Positions 1-11,270 of a stretch of DNA of 64,000 nt are shown here, piece after piece. Made by a program: the position numbers and the translations under genes. The notes beneath the pieces are model-generated. The model saw only the letters and a list, made by a program, of their open reading frames with translations, was not told where the DNA came from and did no database searches. Position 1 is the stretch's first letter, and every line of letters begins with the position of its first letter. Origin of the DNA: Symbiotaphrina buchneri (lineage: Eukaryota > Ascomycota > Symbiotaphrinales > Symbiotaphrinaceae); contig BCIG01000019.1 in NCBI GenBank assembly GCA_001599915.1, positions 372,001 to 436,000 on the forward strand, in the 5' to 3' direction.

Positions 1-833
1 AGCAGAACATGCAACGAAATGCTCGGCGAATGGCGAATGAAAGGCGCAAATGAGGGTGTGGAGAAGCTAGGGTAGGGCGGCTGCAGGGATTAAATTGATG
101 ATGGTTTGTTTCCCTTCGAGAGGTCGGTAATACGGTAGGTAGGAGCGAGTAAGGTATTTCAGTAAATGGTACTGGCAGGATCACCACCACCCCGACGGTA
201 GACGCGACGAGGATGGAAAACTAAAGATCAGGTCAAGTGTCTCCTTCCAGGTAGCTGGGCGAGCCAGGCCCAGTCTGATGTCGGATGTCTGAATTGCTCA
301 GCGGTGATGCAAGTCTGGACGGTGGTCAACCTTGCGATTGCGCGCCCGGGGATGCAGAGGTATATGTCTTACTCACCTTCTGGCGCACGTCCCGCTTTCA
401 ACAGTCGTTCGATTCGGTCACGGTTAACACTCTCAGCGCCTTGCAAGATGCTCGCTCGATTTGTTATCAAATGAGCATGGAAGCCGGGGCTAGAGTGAGG
501 GATACGAGCTGTTAGAGGAGGATGCAGAACGCCGGCTCGAGGTTTTGGGCGATCTGGCTGATCGTCAAACCGACATCGCCGCCGGGCCTCTTCGTGGGTA
601 TACGAACCCAGCTGAAGCTGGAGAGGGAAAGGGTACAGAGTGGTGGGGCTGCAGTACTACTAGTACTCCGTCGTCAAACGGGCAGTACGATAGCATGGGG
701 TCACATCAGTTAACACTCAGTGAGGTAAGGTATCTAGAGTACATTGGAATCAATTATACTCTCAATATGTCTCTCTGCCTCGGATCTAACTCGTGGAAAG
801 CAAACGCGCCANGNNGNGNGGNNGNNGGGGGGN

Positions 834-865
<32 letters not shown>

Positions 866-3283
866 NNNNGAGTCGGGCATTTCTTTTTGACTCCGACACC
901 ACACGGTGACACCCAATCATCCAGCACATTCGCCAGTCGGTCAAAGGCTATCTTGCCTCTATGGAGTATCAAGCTCCACCTCTTGCGGGCTCGAGGCCCT
1001 TCTAAGCCGGGACGTGGGCGCAGCTACGACGCTCCTGGCTTGGGTCCAGCGTGCCGCGACGCGCGCTGTAAATCCAGGTAACCTAAGGTAGCCATATCTC
1101 GAGGTGGGTGTCTGGCAAATCCCACGTCTAATCGACTTTAGGAAATCCGTCAACACACAATATGGGCATCGTGCAAACACCGCCATCCTGTGAGCGGGAG
1201 GCATCTGTGCTCTCTCTCCGTAGGATAAGGGAGGACATTACCCGGTAGGTACTACTTGTACTGAATTGAGGAATAGTCCTATCGGTAACATGTATGAGGT
1301 GGTGAATCAGGTGGTTTCGGTTGGGCTGGGCAGGTGAGGTGTGAGGTAAATCATGCATGCAGCATGCCTCATGAGCCAAAACAACAGAGCTAAGGCACGC
1401 AGCCTTACCTGGGAATATCTTAGGTCGGCCTGTAGAAATGCCGCTTATCGTCATCTCCTGCACCCCACGGTAGCGAGTGCAGGATATGCACTTCGAGCTT
1501 CACAGGAAGAACCCCCAGCGCAGTGTCCGTGCTCTGCCAGAGTTGACATCGTGCGACATCCGCATTCCTGCGAAGGCACGTACGGTCCACTCCAGAGTCC
1601 AGCCGCACCCAGTGATATATGGTTCATGCAAGAGTACACGCTGCTGTGGGCCTGTGTCCGGCCTAGGTGGCTACGCTTTTTTCTTGGATCAGCATTCAAA
1701 ACCCTACCCGTGCTAGTATCTTAAGAGCCCACAGGTACTCCGTACCAGCATAACCTCTCCTTATCACTGCCGCCCAAGCCCATTATTACCGGTCATGCAT
1801 ATGGTACGGTCAAGTACACCTGCACGAAAAGCACATAGCTCTGGTGGGTCTAGGCCGGCCTCTGCTTCGGGTATGAGACGCATGGAAATCGAGTCATGTG
1901 AATGTTAATCATGCATACCTAAGGTAGGTAGGTACCTTGCCTTTGTAGGGTTGCGAAGCATTGACCTCCAGTCTGACTGGGCTGGGTTGACATCTGTGCA
2001 AGATGTTGGACGGTCATGGCGGGATGATTGGCAGGTCGATCATCTGCGCAAAGGAGAAACTAAATGCTCCAAGGCTCAAGTTGTAGAGCTAAGGGTGTGT
2101 TAATGCTGCTACAATGCCTTAAAGGTGTGGTTGAAGGGGGCTAAGGAAGCATATCATCATAATGGGCGCTGAAGCGGTGAAGCGGTGAAGGGTCAGTTAA
2201 GGTACAGTATTCGTAACCTTGGTGCGGGAGCTCCCTTGGTCCCGCACCATGCGGACAACATGGGCCGAATCGGTATGCGTAGGTCAGACTTATCTTATCA
2301 CGACCCACTATCTGCGATCCGCCAAATCCGCTCGGTTCTAGCTTCGCAGAAACGCCTGAACGATAGGCTTTCTGCTCGAGATGCATCAGATCGTAGGAGG
2401 ATGTATCCGACGAGCGACATCTGCCACGAATAGTAGTATCCCTTGCTTCTCGGGCAGCCCTATTTCCGGCCCTCTCTACAAAGTACATTGAATCTCTCCA
2501 TCCCGCTCACCGCCGTCTGTACTCCGGACGGACACCAAGGCATGAAGAAGCGAGCCTGTGCCAATCAGACCAGCGGTCAGGCTGTACGCTGTAGAGTGTG
2601 CACCTCATCTCCCGTGGAAATGTTTTAACTGGCATATTTCATCCATTTTTAGTCATACGTAGGAAATTTATCCAACAGTACTGTGTGAGAGACCGCAAAT
2701 GTCATTATGGAGCACTTGCGAGATCCTTTATACGAGGACAACATACTCCGTACAGCACTCAGGGCGCTATGGTCATAGTGTGATACCTGCAATGAGGCAG
2801 GCGCGTACCTACATACCTTATTTACCTAACTTACCATGCATCGATGAGCATATGGAGCCTCAGTTTCTGCCTCTGACCCTGACCTTGACCTGCCCCTGCA
2901 CTCTGCCTGCGCCCCGCAAACAAACAGAGCAAACCAGGCCGGATGGATGCCTGCGCCACAGCTGTGCCGTGGCGGCGAGGCGGATAGCTGCCGCGCTTGA
3001 TCCACTCATGGCTTGGCGAGGCAAGTGCCGGTTTTGTGTTCCCAACCAACCTGGAACCGAGCAACCATGAGCATGCGGTCATCGTCCAGGACCGACTTCT
3101 GCGTCATGCATGGTCGTCGAAAACAGAGAGAATCGCAAGCTGCAAAGACGACACAATCACTTCCAAACTTGCAAAGTCACAATCTGGAGAATTCCCCCTT
3201 TCTCTATATGGACTGTTCTGGCATCACCTGTTGTTCTGTGACTGGTTCTCGGTAGCCCTGTCGTTTGTCCTTGATCAGCCAGC
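1..3283. other. Gene-poor stretch, no supported gene
   Basis: Short open frames occur on both strands, but none has a recognisable domain, consistent splice sites or protein-like composition. The stretch contains GGTA/TACC-rich motif copies (about 1915-1940 and 2805-2835) and the poly-G/ambiguous patch at 811-870. The last few hundred bases are the likely promoter and leader of the lipase gene at 3284. I cannot exclude the promoter of a gene lying to the left of the window. Confidence 0.5.
811..870. repeat. Poly-G tract with ambiguous bases
   Basis: A run of about 30 consecutive G, with N at many neighbouring positions on both sides. This is most likely a homopolymer or gap-closing artefact of the assembly, although a real poly-G tract cannot be ruled out. 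The apparent glycine- or proline-rich frames across it have no support. Confidence 0.8.
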
Positions 3284-5869
3284 ATGGCCGACCCCAAAGC
3301 TGCAACTGACGGGCCTTCTCCCTTTTCCTCAGAGGCTTATGACATTACGAAACTACCTGATTATGATAATGACTTCATCAACGAAGATGACATTGCCGAG
3401 TTTGCCAAGGCACTGGCGGGCCCCGAACTTCCCTCCGATGATCCAGCGTCTGCCCCGTCCTCGGTCTTCATCACGGCACTCAACGATTGGCGCCCCATAC
3501 GACAACGGGTGCGGGGCAGACGGAAGGCCGGGAGGAAGAAGCTTGCTCCCACCAGGAGCAAGGACGAGACGAGAGAAGGCTTCGTCTACACCATTCTGAA
3601 GTGGCCACTCCTGCTCTCGGTCTTTGGCTGGATCCTGATATTGGGATCGTCCTACTTGTTGACTCGCCTATACATCTCGCTTTACGAGCAGTGGGTGACC
3701 TGGAGAGGCAAAAGAGAAGGCTTGCGCCGAAAGCTGCAATCGTCGAAGAACTACGAAGAGTGGATTAAGGCAGCTAAGGAGTTGGACGCTTTCTTAGGAA
3801 ACGGAGAGTGGAAACATACAGATGAATACGCATACTACGATTCAAAGACCGTCAAGAGAGTGTGCAAAGAGCTGAAGGAGTTGAGAGAGCGGGCTGAAAA
3901 AGATGAGCTTCGCCATTCGGTTGACGGAGCCGGACAGCGACCGATAGACGATCTGCGGGGGCTGATAGAGCTGTGTGTCAAGAACAATTTTGTGGGTGTG
4001 GAAAATCCGAGGCTCTACAGCCAAACATATTATGGGACAAAGGATCTCGTCCAAACGTTCGTTGACGAAGGTACGCCATCAAAAGGCGCAATCACCATCT
4101 TCGGTTGCTGACCAAACTGCTCCAGTTCAAGTTGCCCTCAACCTTTTACTGCACACGCACCAGTTGACTCTTGAAGACAAACGTGCGCTCTTCAAACATC
4201 TCCACGCAAATTTTGGGAGGACCGCCCTGTGCCTCTCTGGGGGAGCTACTTTTGCATATTACCATTTTGGCGTCCTCAAGGCTCTCTTGGACGCCGACTT
4301 GCTGCCTAATGTCATTACCGGCACTTCTGGGGGTGCCTTAGTGGCGGCACTTGCTGCCACACGAACCAACGATGAGTTGAAGGCGCTTTTAGTTCCGGCA
4401 CTGGCCCATCGCATCAATGCTTGTAGAGACGGATTCACGACGTGGGTTAGGCGGTGGTATCGCAGCGGTGCTCGGTTTGATACCCTAGACTGGGCACGAA
4501 AATGTGGTTGGTTCTGCCGCGGTTCTATGACTGTGAGTCCTCGCTTGCTGGCCATACAACAGCAGAGCTAATGATGACTGTTCAGTTCCGGGAGGCATAC
4601 GAACGTACGGGTCGGATCCTGAATGTGTCTTGTATCCCGTCAGATCCTCATTCGCCGACTATTTTGGCGAACTACCTTACCTCACCAGACTGTGTAATCT
4701 GGAGTGCTGTGCTTGCCTCTGCAGCGGTGCCAGGCATCCTCAACCCCGTTGTCCTCATGAGGAAGACTCGCGATGGGACTTTGGCTCCTTATTCTTTCGG
4801 TCACAAGTGGAAAGATGGGAGCCTGCGCACTGATATCCCATTAACGGCACTGAATCTCCACTTCAACGTCAATTTTAGCATCGTTTCCCAGGTCAATCCG
4901 CACATCAATCTATTCTTCTTCAGTTCTCGTGGTACCGTCGGCCGACCGGTTACCCATAGGCGCGGACGTGGATGGAGAGGCGGTTTCCTGGGCTCAGCGA
5001 CTGAACAATATCTCAAGCTTGACTTGAACAAGTGGCTCAAGGTACTACGGCATCTAGAACTACTACCGCGGCCGATGGGACAAGACTGGTCGCAAATCTG
5101 GCTGCAACGGTTCAGCGGAACCATCACCATCTGGCCGAAGTCGGCCATCAGTGACTATTGGTACATACTCTCGGATCCGACTCCGGAGCGGCTGGCAAGG
5201 ATGCTGCATGTGGGACAGCTGTCGACATTCCCTAAGCTAAAATTCATTGATAACCGCATGAAGGTGGAAAGGCTCGTTGAGGCCGGTCGGAAAGCGACCA
5301 GACCGACGCAACCTGGAGAAGGTGGTCTACAGAACATCCTTTCAGAGGAAGACCTTCAGACTCTTCTCATCGGAGCTAGAAAGAACCGGAGGTCAGATGC
5401 AGCAGCTCCGACAGCAGTGATACCTTCGGGTCTCTCTGACAAAGAACTTCCGCCATTACCGCGTCTTCAAACGACCGCTAGTGCAGTCTCTGAGAGGGGG
5501 AGTCCATCTTTGGGAAAGAAACTTGGAAGTTGGTGGCTTAATAGACGACCTCACCCAGGGTCTGGCGAAGTCAGCGGCCCCAAGCATGGCCTGTCCTCTT
5601 ATTCTGTACCAGAACTAGACGAAAAATACAGAAGGTCCAGTACAAGCCTGCTTGCTGAAGTCGAGCGGCAAAGCCGCGTATTTTTTGATGATACCGATGG
5701 CGATGATACGGAGGGGGAAGCCAGTACGGGCAGCGCTGTTGAAGATGAGGGCTGGGAGGTAGATGAGGACAAGGATAAGATAGGGATGGAGCAGGAAGGA
5801 GAGAGGGAGGATGACGCGGTCCAAGCATTCGAAGATGCAGACGGAACAGTAGGAAGCGTGGTTGGTTGA
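3284..5869 (+). CDS. Patatin-like triacylglycerol lipase (Tgl3/4/5, SDP1-like)
   Basis: Three exons (3284-4070, 4126-4532, 4586-5869) give 825 aa. A hydrophobic segment near residues 105-135 is followed by a DUF3336-like region and then the patatin domain. The oxyanion-hole motif LSGGATFAYYHFGV lies near 299-312. The nucleophile elbow GTSGG places Ser at 330, and the partner Asp of the dyad is in KDGSLRTD at about 475. Family members hydrolyse triacylglycerol at lipid droplets or membranes, and some also act as acyltransferases. The C-terminal 150 residues are low complexity and end in a long Asp/Glu-rich tail, probably unstructured. Both introns have good GT/AG borders and the joined frame is exact. 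The start was chosen because it is the first ATG of the conserved frame. The family is certain; which yeast Tgl it matches best is not decided. Confidence 0.92.
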
Positions 5870-6029
5870 AATGTGCACTTACGTTGTAAGTGCCGCGGCG
5901 TCCCGATGAAACTCACTGCCAATGTTAAAGAAACTTTGCATATACGCTGGAACAGTCACTCGCCATGCCTGTGGAGAGTCGCCGGTGAATGAGGCGCGAC
6001 GGTGGATGATATGGCCGCACTTATGCATT

Positions 6030-6962
6030 TCATGTGTATCTCAACCGAACAAGCCGATCTAAAGCTCTGCCCTCATCCAATGCCCACCCACCGGTACGAT
6101 CTAACTTCCACGTCAGGCGCTTGTTCTTGAAGCGCATCTTCAAAAATCCTTCCTGTGTCCAAACCCGCCGCATACCCATTACTAGCGCCCAGATGGCATA
6201 ATTCATGTGCCTGAAAGGGGCGCTCAGAATCCTTGTCCGCTCAATCTCACGCTGCTTCTCCACCTGTTGTCGTTCCGCTTCCGGGCTGAGTGGCTGCCCA
6301 TACGGGAATGGCTCGTAGACTCTCGCATCGAGGGAGACGTCAGAAGGGGAAACCAGTAAGACCCTGGGGGACAGGAACGGCAGCAATGGGCGAGTCTCAA
6401 TTCTTAACAAGATTGAGGGTTTGGTGGCTCGAGCGGAATCAACCGTAGGTTTGATTGCAGTAATTGAACGGATGACCCTGAAGGCTGTCAGGTCACTAAT
6501 CTAAGATATTCGGGCCACGGCTCACCTAGCAGGACCAAGGATTAGATATGTGCCGAAGCACACCATGCCAAAAGATATCACGCCGTACGCAATGGGGACC
6601 CATGGATGAATATCGGGGGGAGGATCGAGATACATTTTGGTAAAATTAAAGGCGGCCCAGCTCATGCAGAACAGACCGGTGGAATAGCAGCCGAGCATGA
6701 ATGCAGTGTGAGAGGGAGCTTGGTACAGAAGTGTCGGGGAAGACTTCTGGGCGAGGACATCGGCGAACGTATGGCGGGCGTCCTTGAGGCGTGCGTTGAT
6801 GGGTGATGCTGTGGGAGGAGATAGCTTCGGTACGCGGACAGATTTCTTGTTCGGCCCTCTAGATGCCAATTGACGCCATATACTGCTATGGAAGTGGCGC
6901 AGCAGCGACCGGCGAGGGACGGCTGCCGAGCGGAGCTCAAGCAGCATGCAGAATGAAGCCAT
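6030..6962 (-). CDS. Mitochondrial two-TM protein, TMEM223/TMEM186-like
   Basis: Two exons on the minus strand (6962-6526 and 6477-6030, a 48-base intron) give 294 aa. The N-terminus is basic and Ser/Arg-rich with a plausible mitochondrial targeting segment. Two hydrophobic segments follow, near residues 92-112 (AFMLGCYSTGLFCMSWAAF) and 124-142 (VPIAYGVISFGMVCFGTYLI), then a soluble tail. This two-helix hairpin plus C-terminal domain resembles TMEM223, a cytochrome c oxidase assembly factor, and TMEM186. The resemblance is topological and I see no diagnostic motif. The gene is divergent from ATP synthase delta, with about 400 bases between the starts. The intron acceptor was chosen as the one that keeps the frame (GPAR followed by RVIRSITAIK). 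Confidence 0.65.
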
Positions 6963-7362
6963 GCAGCGTTGAAGATTTCGAAGAATCCAGACACATCGCA
7001 GGCCCCTACGAGAGCCGCGAAGTCTCCATTGTGTTGGTTCCGGTCCTTTGCATCAACTTCATTGAATTTTTAGGCTGAGTTGGATTCAGGTACCGAGTAA
7101 TGTCCAGAGGTGACAACATATCAAAATCAAATTACGAAGTAAATCAAATCCAAATCCAAATCCACCCCTTTTCAATGTTGTTGAAGGTTTGCCCATTTCG
7201 GGTTAGTGGGAAGTCTATCACGTGATGACTGTTCTGGCACCCGGGCTGCCCGATCACTGACGCTTTCTCCGACTTCAAATCCAGCTCAATCCATCCTCCT
7301 TCTCCCTGCTCCCTTCTCCGCCGCCCCGTCCTCCCCCCCAACCCTTAGCCATCAATTCCAAA
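6963..7362. promoter_or_regulatory. Shared divergent promoter region
   Basis: About 400 bases separate two divergent starts: the TMEM223-like gene (-) and ATP synthase delta (+). No open frame here is credible. A TATA-less, pyrimidine-rich leader (about 7285-7345, CTCCTTCTCC-like) precedes the ATP synthase start. Near 7140-7165 there is a short repeat of AAATCC units. Both promoters must lie here. Confidence 0.6.
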
Positions 7363-8219
7363 ATGAACGGCCTTCGCGTTGCTCGCGCCGCCTTACGGGC
7401 CCGTCCCGCATCTTTTCGGATGCCCTTGCAGCGCAGAGGATATGCCGATGCAGTTTCAGACAAGATCAAATTGTCCTTGGCTCTCCCTCATCAGGTACGT
7501 TTCTTCGCGCGTCGTTCCTCAACCCTTCTATATTGCCTTCGTGTCTTCGATATATGCGTATGTGCACTCACTTACTATAATCACAGTCAATATACAAGTC
7601 GTCAGATGTGTATGCAGATTCCGCAATCCCAACGGCCAAGGCCTTGCTGCCAGTTTTTATGTTCGGGACCGACTAATATTGCTGCTCCACCAGCGTCCAG
7701 GTGAACATCCCGGCTGAATCAGGAGAGATGGGTGTTTTGGCGAACCACGTCCCATCGATTGAACAACTGAAGCCTGGTCTTGTCGAGGTTATCGAGGAGA
7801 GCGGATCAAGCAAACAATTCTTCTGTGTGTCTCGGTACTCATCCACCTCGAATACAGCTCGTGCTCATACTTGGCAGTGTCCGGAGGCTTTGCGATTGTA
7901 CAACCCGGCTCACAACTGACGATCAATGCCGTGGAAGGGTTTCCACTGGAAGAATTCAACCAGGAGGTGAATATTCTCCGCGTGTCCTTCTCGTATTGCA
8001 GCTCTGTGGCTTACATGTCTCCTCGTCCAGGCCGTCCGTTCTCAGATTGCGGAAGCCCAGAAAATCGTGGGCGGAGGTGGTAGTGAGCAGGATGTTGCAG
8101 AAGCCAAAATTGAGTTGGAGGTAGGTGGCCAATACCCCAGTAGTGGGATCACTTTTCTGGAGCTCGCTGCTAACCCCCTTGCCCAGGTACTGGAGAGTCT
8201 ACAGGCGGCATTGAAATAG
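7363..8219 (+). CDS. ATP16: ATP synthase F1 subunit delta, mitochondrial
   Basis: Six exons (7363-7494, 7587-7609, 7694-7824, 7878-7966, 8031-8120, 8187-8219) give 165 aa. An Arg/Ala-rich presequence (MNGLRVARAALRARPA) precedes the mature delta fold. The conserved stretches VNIPAESGEMGVLANHVPS and LSGGFAIVQPGSQLTINAVE are typical of the beta-sandwich. The C-terminal helices hold AVRSQIAEAQKIVGG and end LESLQAALK. The protein is part of the F1 central stalk, linking gamma and epsilon to the c-ring in the inner membrane. All five introns have GT/AG borders and the total is exactly 166 codons. Exon 2 is only 23 bases long, yet it is required to join LALPHQ to VVQVNIP. Confidence 0.97.
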
Positions 8220-8603
8220 ACTTTGAGATAGTTCTCATGAAATCAAGCCTTCTAGGCAATTCGTACAGGTAAACTAGCCGCACATATCGAATGTACTTTA
8301 GGCAGCACGTTATCCAGCTACCTGAGGAAGGCGTGAGATATGCGTTCAGTCAGTCGCACCTTCCCGTGCTGAAAGTGAATGCGAGTTCTCCCAAGACTGC
8401 TCCGTGAGGCACGTTCTCGCCATTTGGAACCATACATCCTTTGGGGAGAGCAGCTCTCAAAAGATCGATCGCTCCTTTTTGACTCTATCCTAATTTTCTC
8501 ACGAAATCCGTCCCTAATCAACTGCTTTTTCTATTTACCCGCGATCCTTACACTGTTGCCCGCATTAACATTAAGAAAGCGGTATCGCACTAGCGTATGA
8601 ACT
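8220..8603. other. Intergenic, no gene seen
   Basis: This is the 3' end of ATP synthase delta and the leader of the next + strand gene. I see no open frame with support and no RNA gene. Confidence 0.6.
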
Positions 8604-11009
8604 ATGACTGGGCAGCGCCATGCTCCTCAAAGGTCATCTTCCACAGCTTCCCCCATTGACTCGGCAGCTCATTCCAAGTACAACATCGAGGCTGGGCTTG
8701 TTGCTTCCCGCATTCGGGCGTTCAACTCCTCTGACACGACCCCAACCAACGGACGCGCGAGCCGCAGCAGCCTCAATAGCAGCGACATCGCACAACCGCA
8801 TCATCACGGGGGCTCTGACTCATGCTCTTCTGCCACAATTGCCAACGCCAAAAGCGGAAGGACGCAGATCTTGAGAGCCGACAAGCATGTGGGTGGACAG
8901 TCCGCCGCGCCCTTCAACTCTGTCATTCCCGAGAGTGTCACGCAGCCATCAGAGACCATCGCGGAAGAGCTTGGCCTGCTGATAGATGGTATTATTAGGA
9001 ATGGCGCCTGCAGGCCGGATAGCGCCCGCAGCCGCTGGTCCCGAGCGGGTCATCCTGATGCGCCGGCACCTCTATATTCCGCTGGTCACTGCGCCACGGC
9101 CTCCCTAAATGTCGCGGAAACGAAAGGACTGGGTGGATCTCCGAGTCAATCATGCATCGATGCAGAAGACGGAGGCGTGAGAAAGGTTGTAGAAGAATTT
9201 GAGCAAGGATCAGAAGACGTGTTGCACCGTTTATTGAAAGGCTTCCACAAAGCTGTACCGGCGAGCTTCTCACAAATGTGTCATCTCTGCGCTTGGATCA
9301 CTACTATGGACGGTCAATGTCCTAATTGCGGGCACCTGCTATGCAGCAAATGTCCTAAAAGATCTATTGCACAGGCCGAGGACAATGTACGTTTTGATCC
9401 CGCGGGTGCTGTCAACGAACCTCAAGCCTGCAGCAGCACATCTTCGGCACCATCCATAACCGACCACCCTTCTACTCCTAGTCTTCAAACCCGCCGCGAT
9501 AAAACCGAGGAGAACAGGCAGGGTCTACACATAGAAACAGCAAGTTTCCACGACGCTCCTATGAGTCCCGCACCATTAGCAGAAGACCTTAATCGCCAAG
9601 AGCATAGTGGTACACACACACGCCCTTCCCAGGATCCGCAACAAACAAAAGCCACTACACGTCAACATTCTCGAAATGCTCGAGAGAAATCGTCAGATAA
9701 CGCAGGATCATTGTCTTCTGTGTCATCCTGGGCTCACATCACGACTTCGGCTATGAACAAAGGGACGGCCCACGGGGATGAAGCTCAGACGAGAACGGCG
9801 TGCTCCTGCTGCGGAGCACCCTTTCCAGAGGGGTGCCCTCCGAAAGAGTCTTCCGCATCAGAAGGCTCTGAGGTGCTCTCAACAGTCCCCTTTTGGCGAG
9901 ACCTCTGTCCAAACTGTCTGGGTCAACGTGCATCCTCCGCTTTTCGAGCGAAAAGAGATCATAGTGACATTGTTAATGGACTTGCGCAGTCTCAAAATGA
10001 GCCTGCCATACGTCACAGTCATGAAGGGGAACAATTCTACGATGCACCCGAGAGGGCATCATCGGCTAGACGCAGTACTAGAGGAAGCCGGGAGAACCCT
10101 AGTCATGCTCATCGCCGTCGCGACGATGAACGTCTAGGGGAGCCATATCTAACCAACTACGGGTGGACAAGATGCAGTGACAGCTGGCCGTCGTTTTCGC
10201 AGGACACCCTCCCAAGCGACACTGGGCGAGTTCCGAGTAACATGGAGGTAGAAAGCTCATCTGGAAGACCTGAAGGAGAACTGAGGCACGTGCGAGGATT
10301 GGGCAATTGGTTAAGAGGTTGGTGGGGTCGACCTTCTACGGCTACTATGCAATGCAAGGATGCCACAGGTACGGATATGCAACTTCAGGCTAGACAGGGA
10401 AAACATGGACTTGGCCAATGCCAGCGAGGTTCCCATGGCTCTATCCTGCAAAGAGGTAGCAAAGTCATACAAAAGGGGGCAGCAGAGGATAAGTTGTACC
10501 ACTCAGACCCTGTCCTGGTTGTGCCTGTCGGTAATGAGGCTCAAGGCGAGATCAGTCGCGCGGCGGAAGGCCCCTCAAGTGCCCCTATGCAATCAACATG
10601 CCCGGCGAAGCATCGGGGAAAGGGGGGCCCCCTTGAAGCTGGGCGCACTACTGCCGGAGGGAAGCATGACCATAAGTCAGATTTTGTCCATTCTTTCAAT
10701 ATAAACACAGAAAATGCGAGTCTGGCATCGCATACGCCGGCCGACAGCCAACAGGAAGCGCATTTCAATGCGGCCAGTACCGGGAGTAGCAGAATGTCAT
10801 CTTCAACTATCTGCAAGTGTGCTGAAGGTATAATTGGCTGTTGCCACTGCTGCCCATGTGCAGTGGATCGCGCCTCGTCATCGCAGAGGCTTAAGCACGC
10901 CAGCATCGATGGCTTGACTGTTACCGTCGCGTTGCCCAGAGCGCACGAGTTTATGGTACGTATAAAGCTGCGCTCGAAGAGAAAGCACCACGGGGGAGCG
11001 AGCGAGTAA
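8604..11009 (+). CDS. Unknown 801-aa protein with three cysteine clusters
   Basis: A single uninterrupted frame of 801 codons, Ser-, His- and Arg-rich and probably mostly disordered. It has three compact Cys clusters that could bind zinc. The first, near residues 226-252, reads CHLCAW, then CPNCGHLLCSKCPK. The second, near 400-440, has CSCCGAPFPEGC followed by CPNCLG. The third, near 737-754, has CKCAEG then GCCHCCPC. The first cluster has a four-CxxC zinc-ribbon or short RING-like spacing. I do not recognise the family and assign no function. A stop-free frame of this length with clustered cysteines supports a real gene. The first in-frame ATG fitting the leader is used, but a slightly different start is possible. 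Confidence 0.82.
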   Translation: MTGQRHAPQRSSSTASPIDSAAHSKYNIEAGLVASRIRAFNSSDTTPTNGRASRSSLNSSDIAQPHHHGGSDSCSSATIANAKSGRTQILRADKHVGGQSAAPFNSVIPESVTQPSETIAEELGLLIDGIIRNGACRPDSARSRWSRAGHPDAPAPLYSAGHCATASLNVAETKGLGGSPSQSCIDAEDGGVRKVVEEFEQGSEDVLHRLLKGFHKAVPASFSQMCHLCAWITTMDGQCPNCGHLLCSKCPKRSIAQAEDNVRFDPAGAVNEPQACSSTSSAPSITDHPSTPSLQTRRDKTEENRQGLHIETASFHDAPMSPAPLAEDLNRQEHSGTHTRPSQDPQQTKATTRQHSRNAREKSSDNAGSLSSVSSWAHITTSAMNKGTAHGDEAQTRTACSCCGAPFPEGCPPKESSASEGSEVLSTVPFWRDLCPNCLGQRASSAFRAKRDHSDIVNGLAQSQNEPAIRHSHEGEQFYDAPERASSARRSTRGSRENPSHAHRRRDDERLGEPYLTNYGWTRCSDSWPSFSQDTLPSDTGRVPSNMEVESSSGRPEGELRHVRGLGNWLRGWWGRPSTATMQCKDATGTDMQLQARQGKHGLGQCQRGSHGSILQRGSKVIQKGAAEDKLYHSDPVLVVPVGNEAQGEISRAAEGPSSAPMQSTCPAKHRGKGGPLEAGRTTAGGKHDHKSDFVHSFNINTENASLASHTPADSQQEAHFNAASTGSSRMSSSTICKCAEGIIGCCHCCPCAVDRASSSQRLKHASIDGLTVTVALPRAHEFMVRIKLRSKRKHHGGASE

Positions 11010-11270
11010 TTCCAACAAGTAGCAATCGGGGAGCCATCGACGCCTATCAGGTTGGGGGATAGGGTATTCGGAGCGGTAGTAGCCAATTATCAATCTGCTC
11101 GTGTTGATATTCCCTGAGATCTGCTCCATGTGCCTCTGCGAAAGGGCTTGCTCTTCGGCTCAATCAGTGCCCTCTAGGCTCTGCTGTCGAAGCACCCACG
11201 GCGACTTGTTCTTCTGATAGGGTGCCCTGCTCAGCTTGTCATATGTCGTATCAATCGAAGGTCATACTCG

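Noticed and set aside
545-1081. 178-codon frame across the poly-G patch
   Set aside because: It depends on ambiguous bases and a glycine run; no domain, no splice support.
10541-11086. 181-codon minus-strand frame
   Set aside because: Antisense to the 3' part of the 801-aa protein, which has a much longer frame and Cys clusters.
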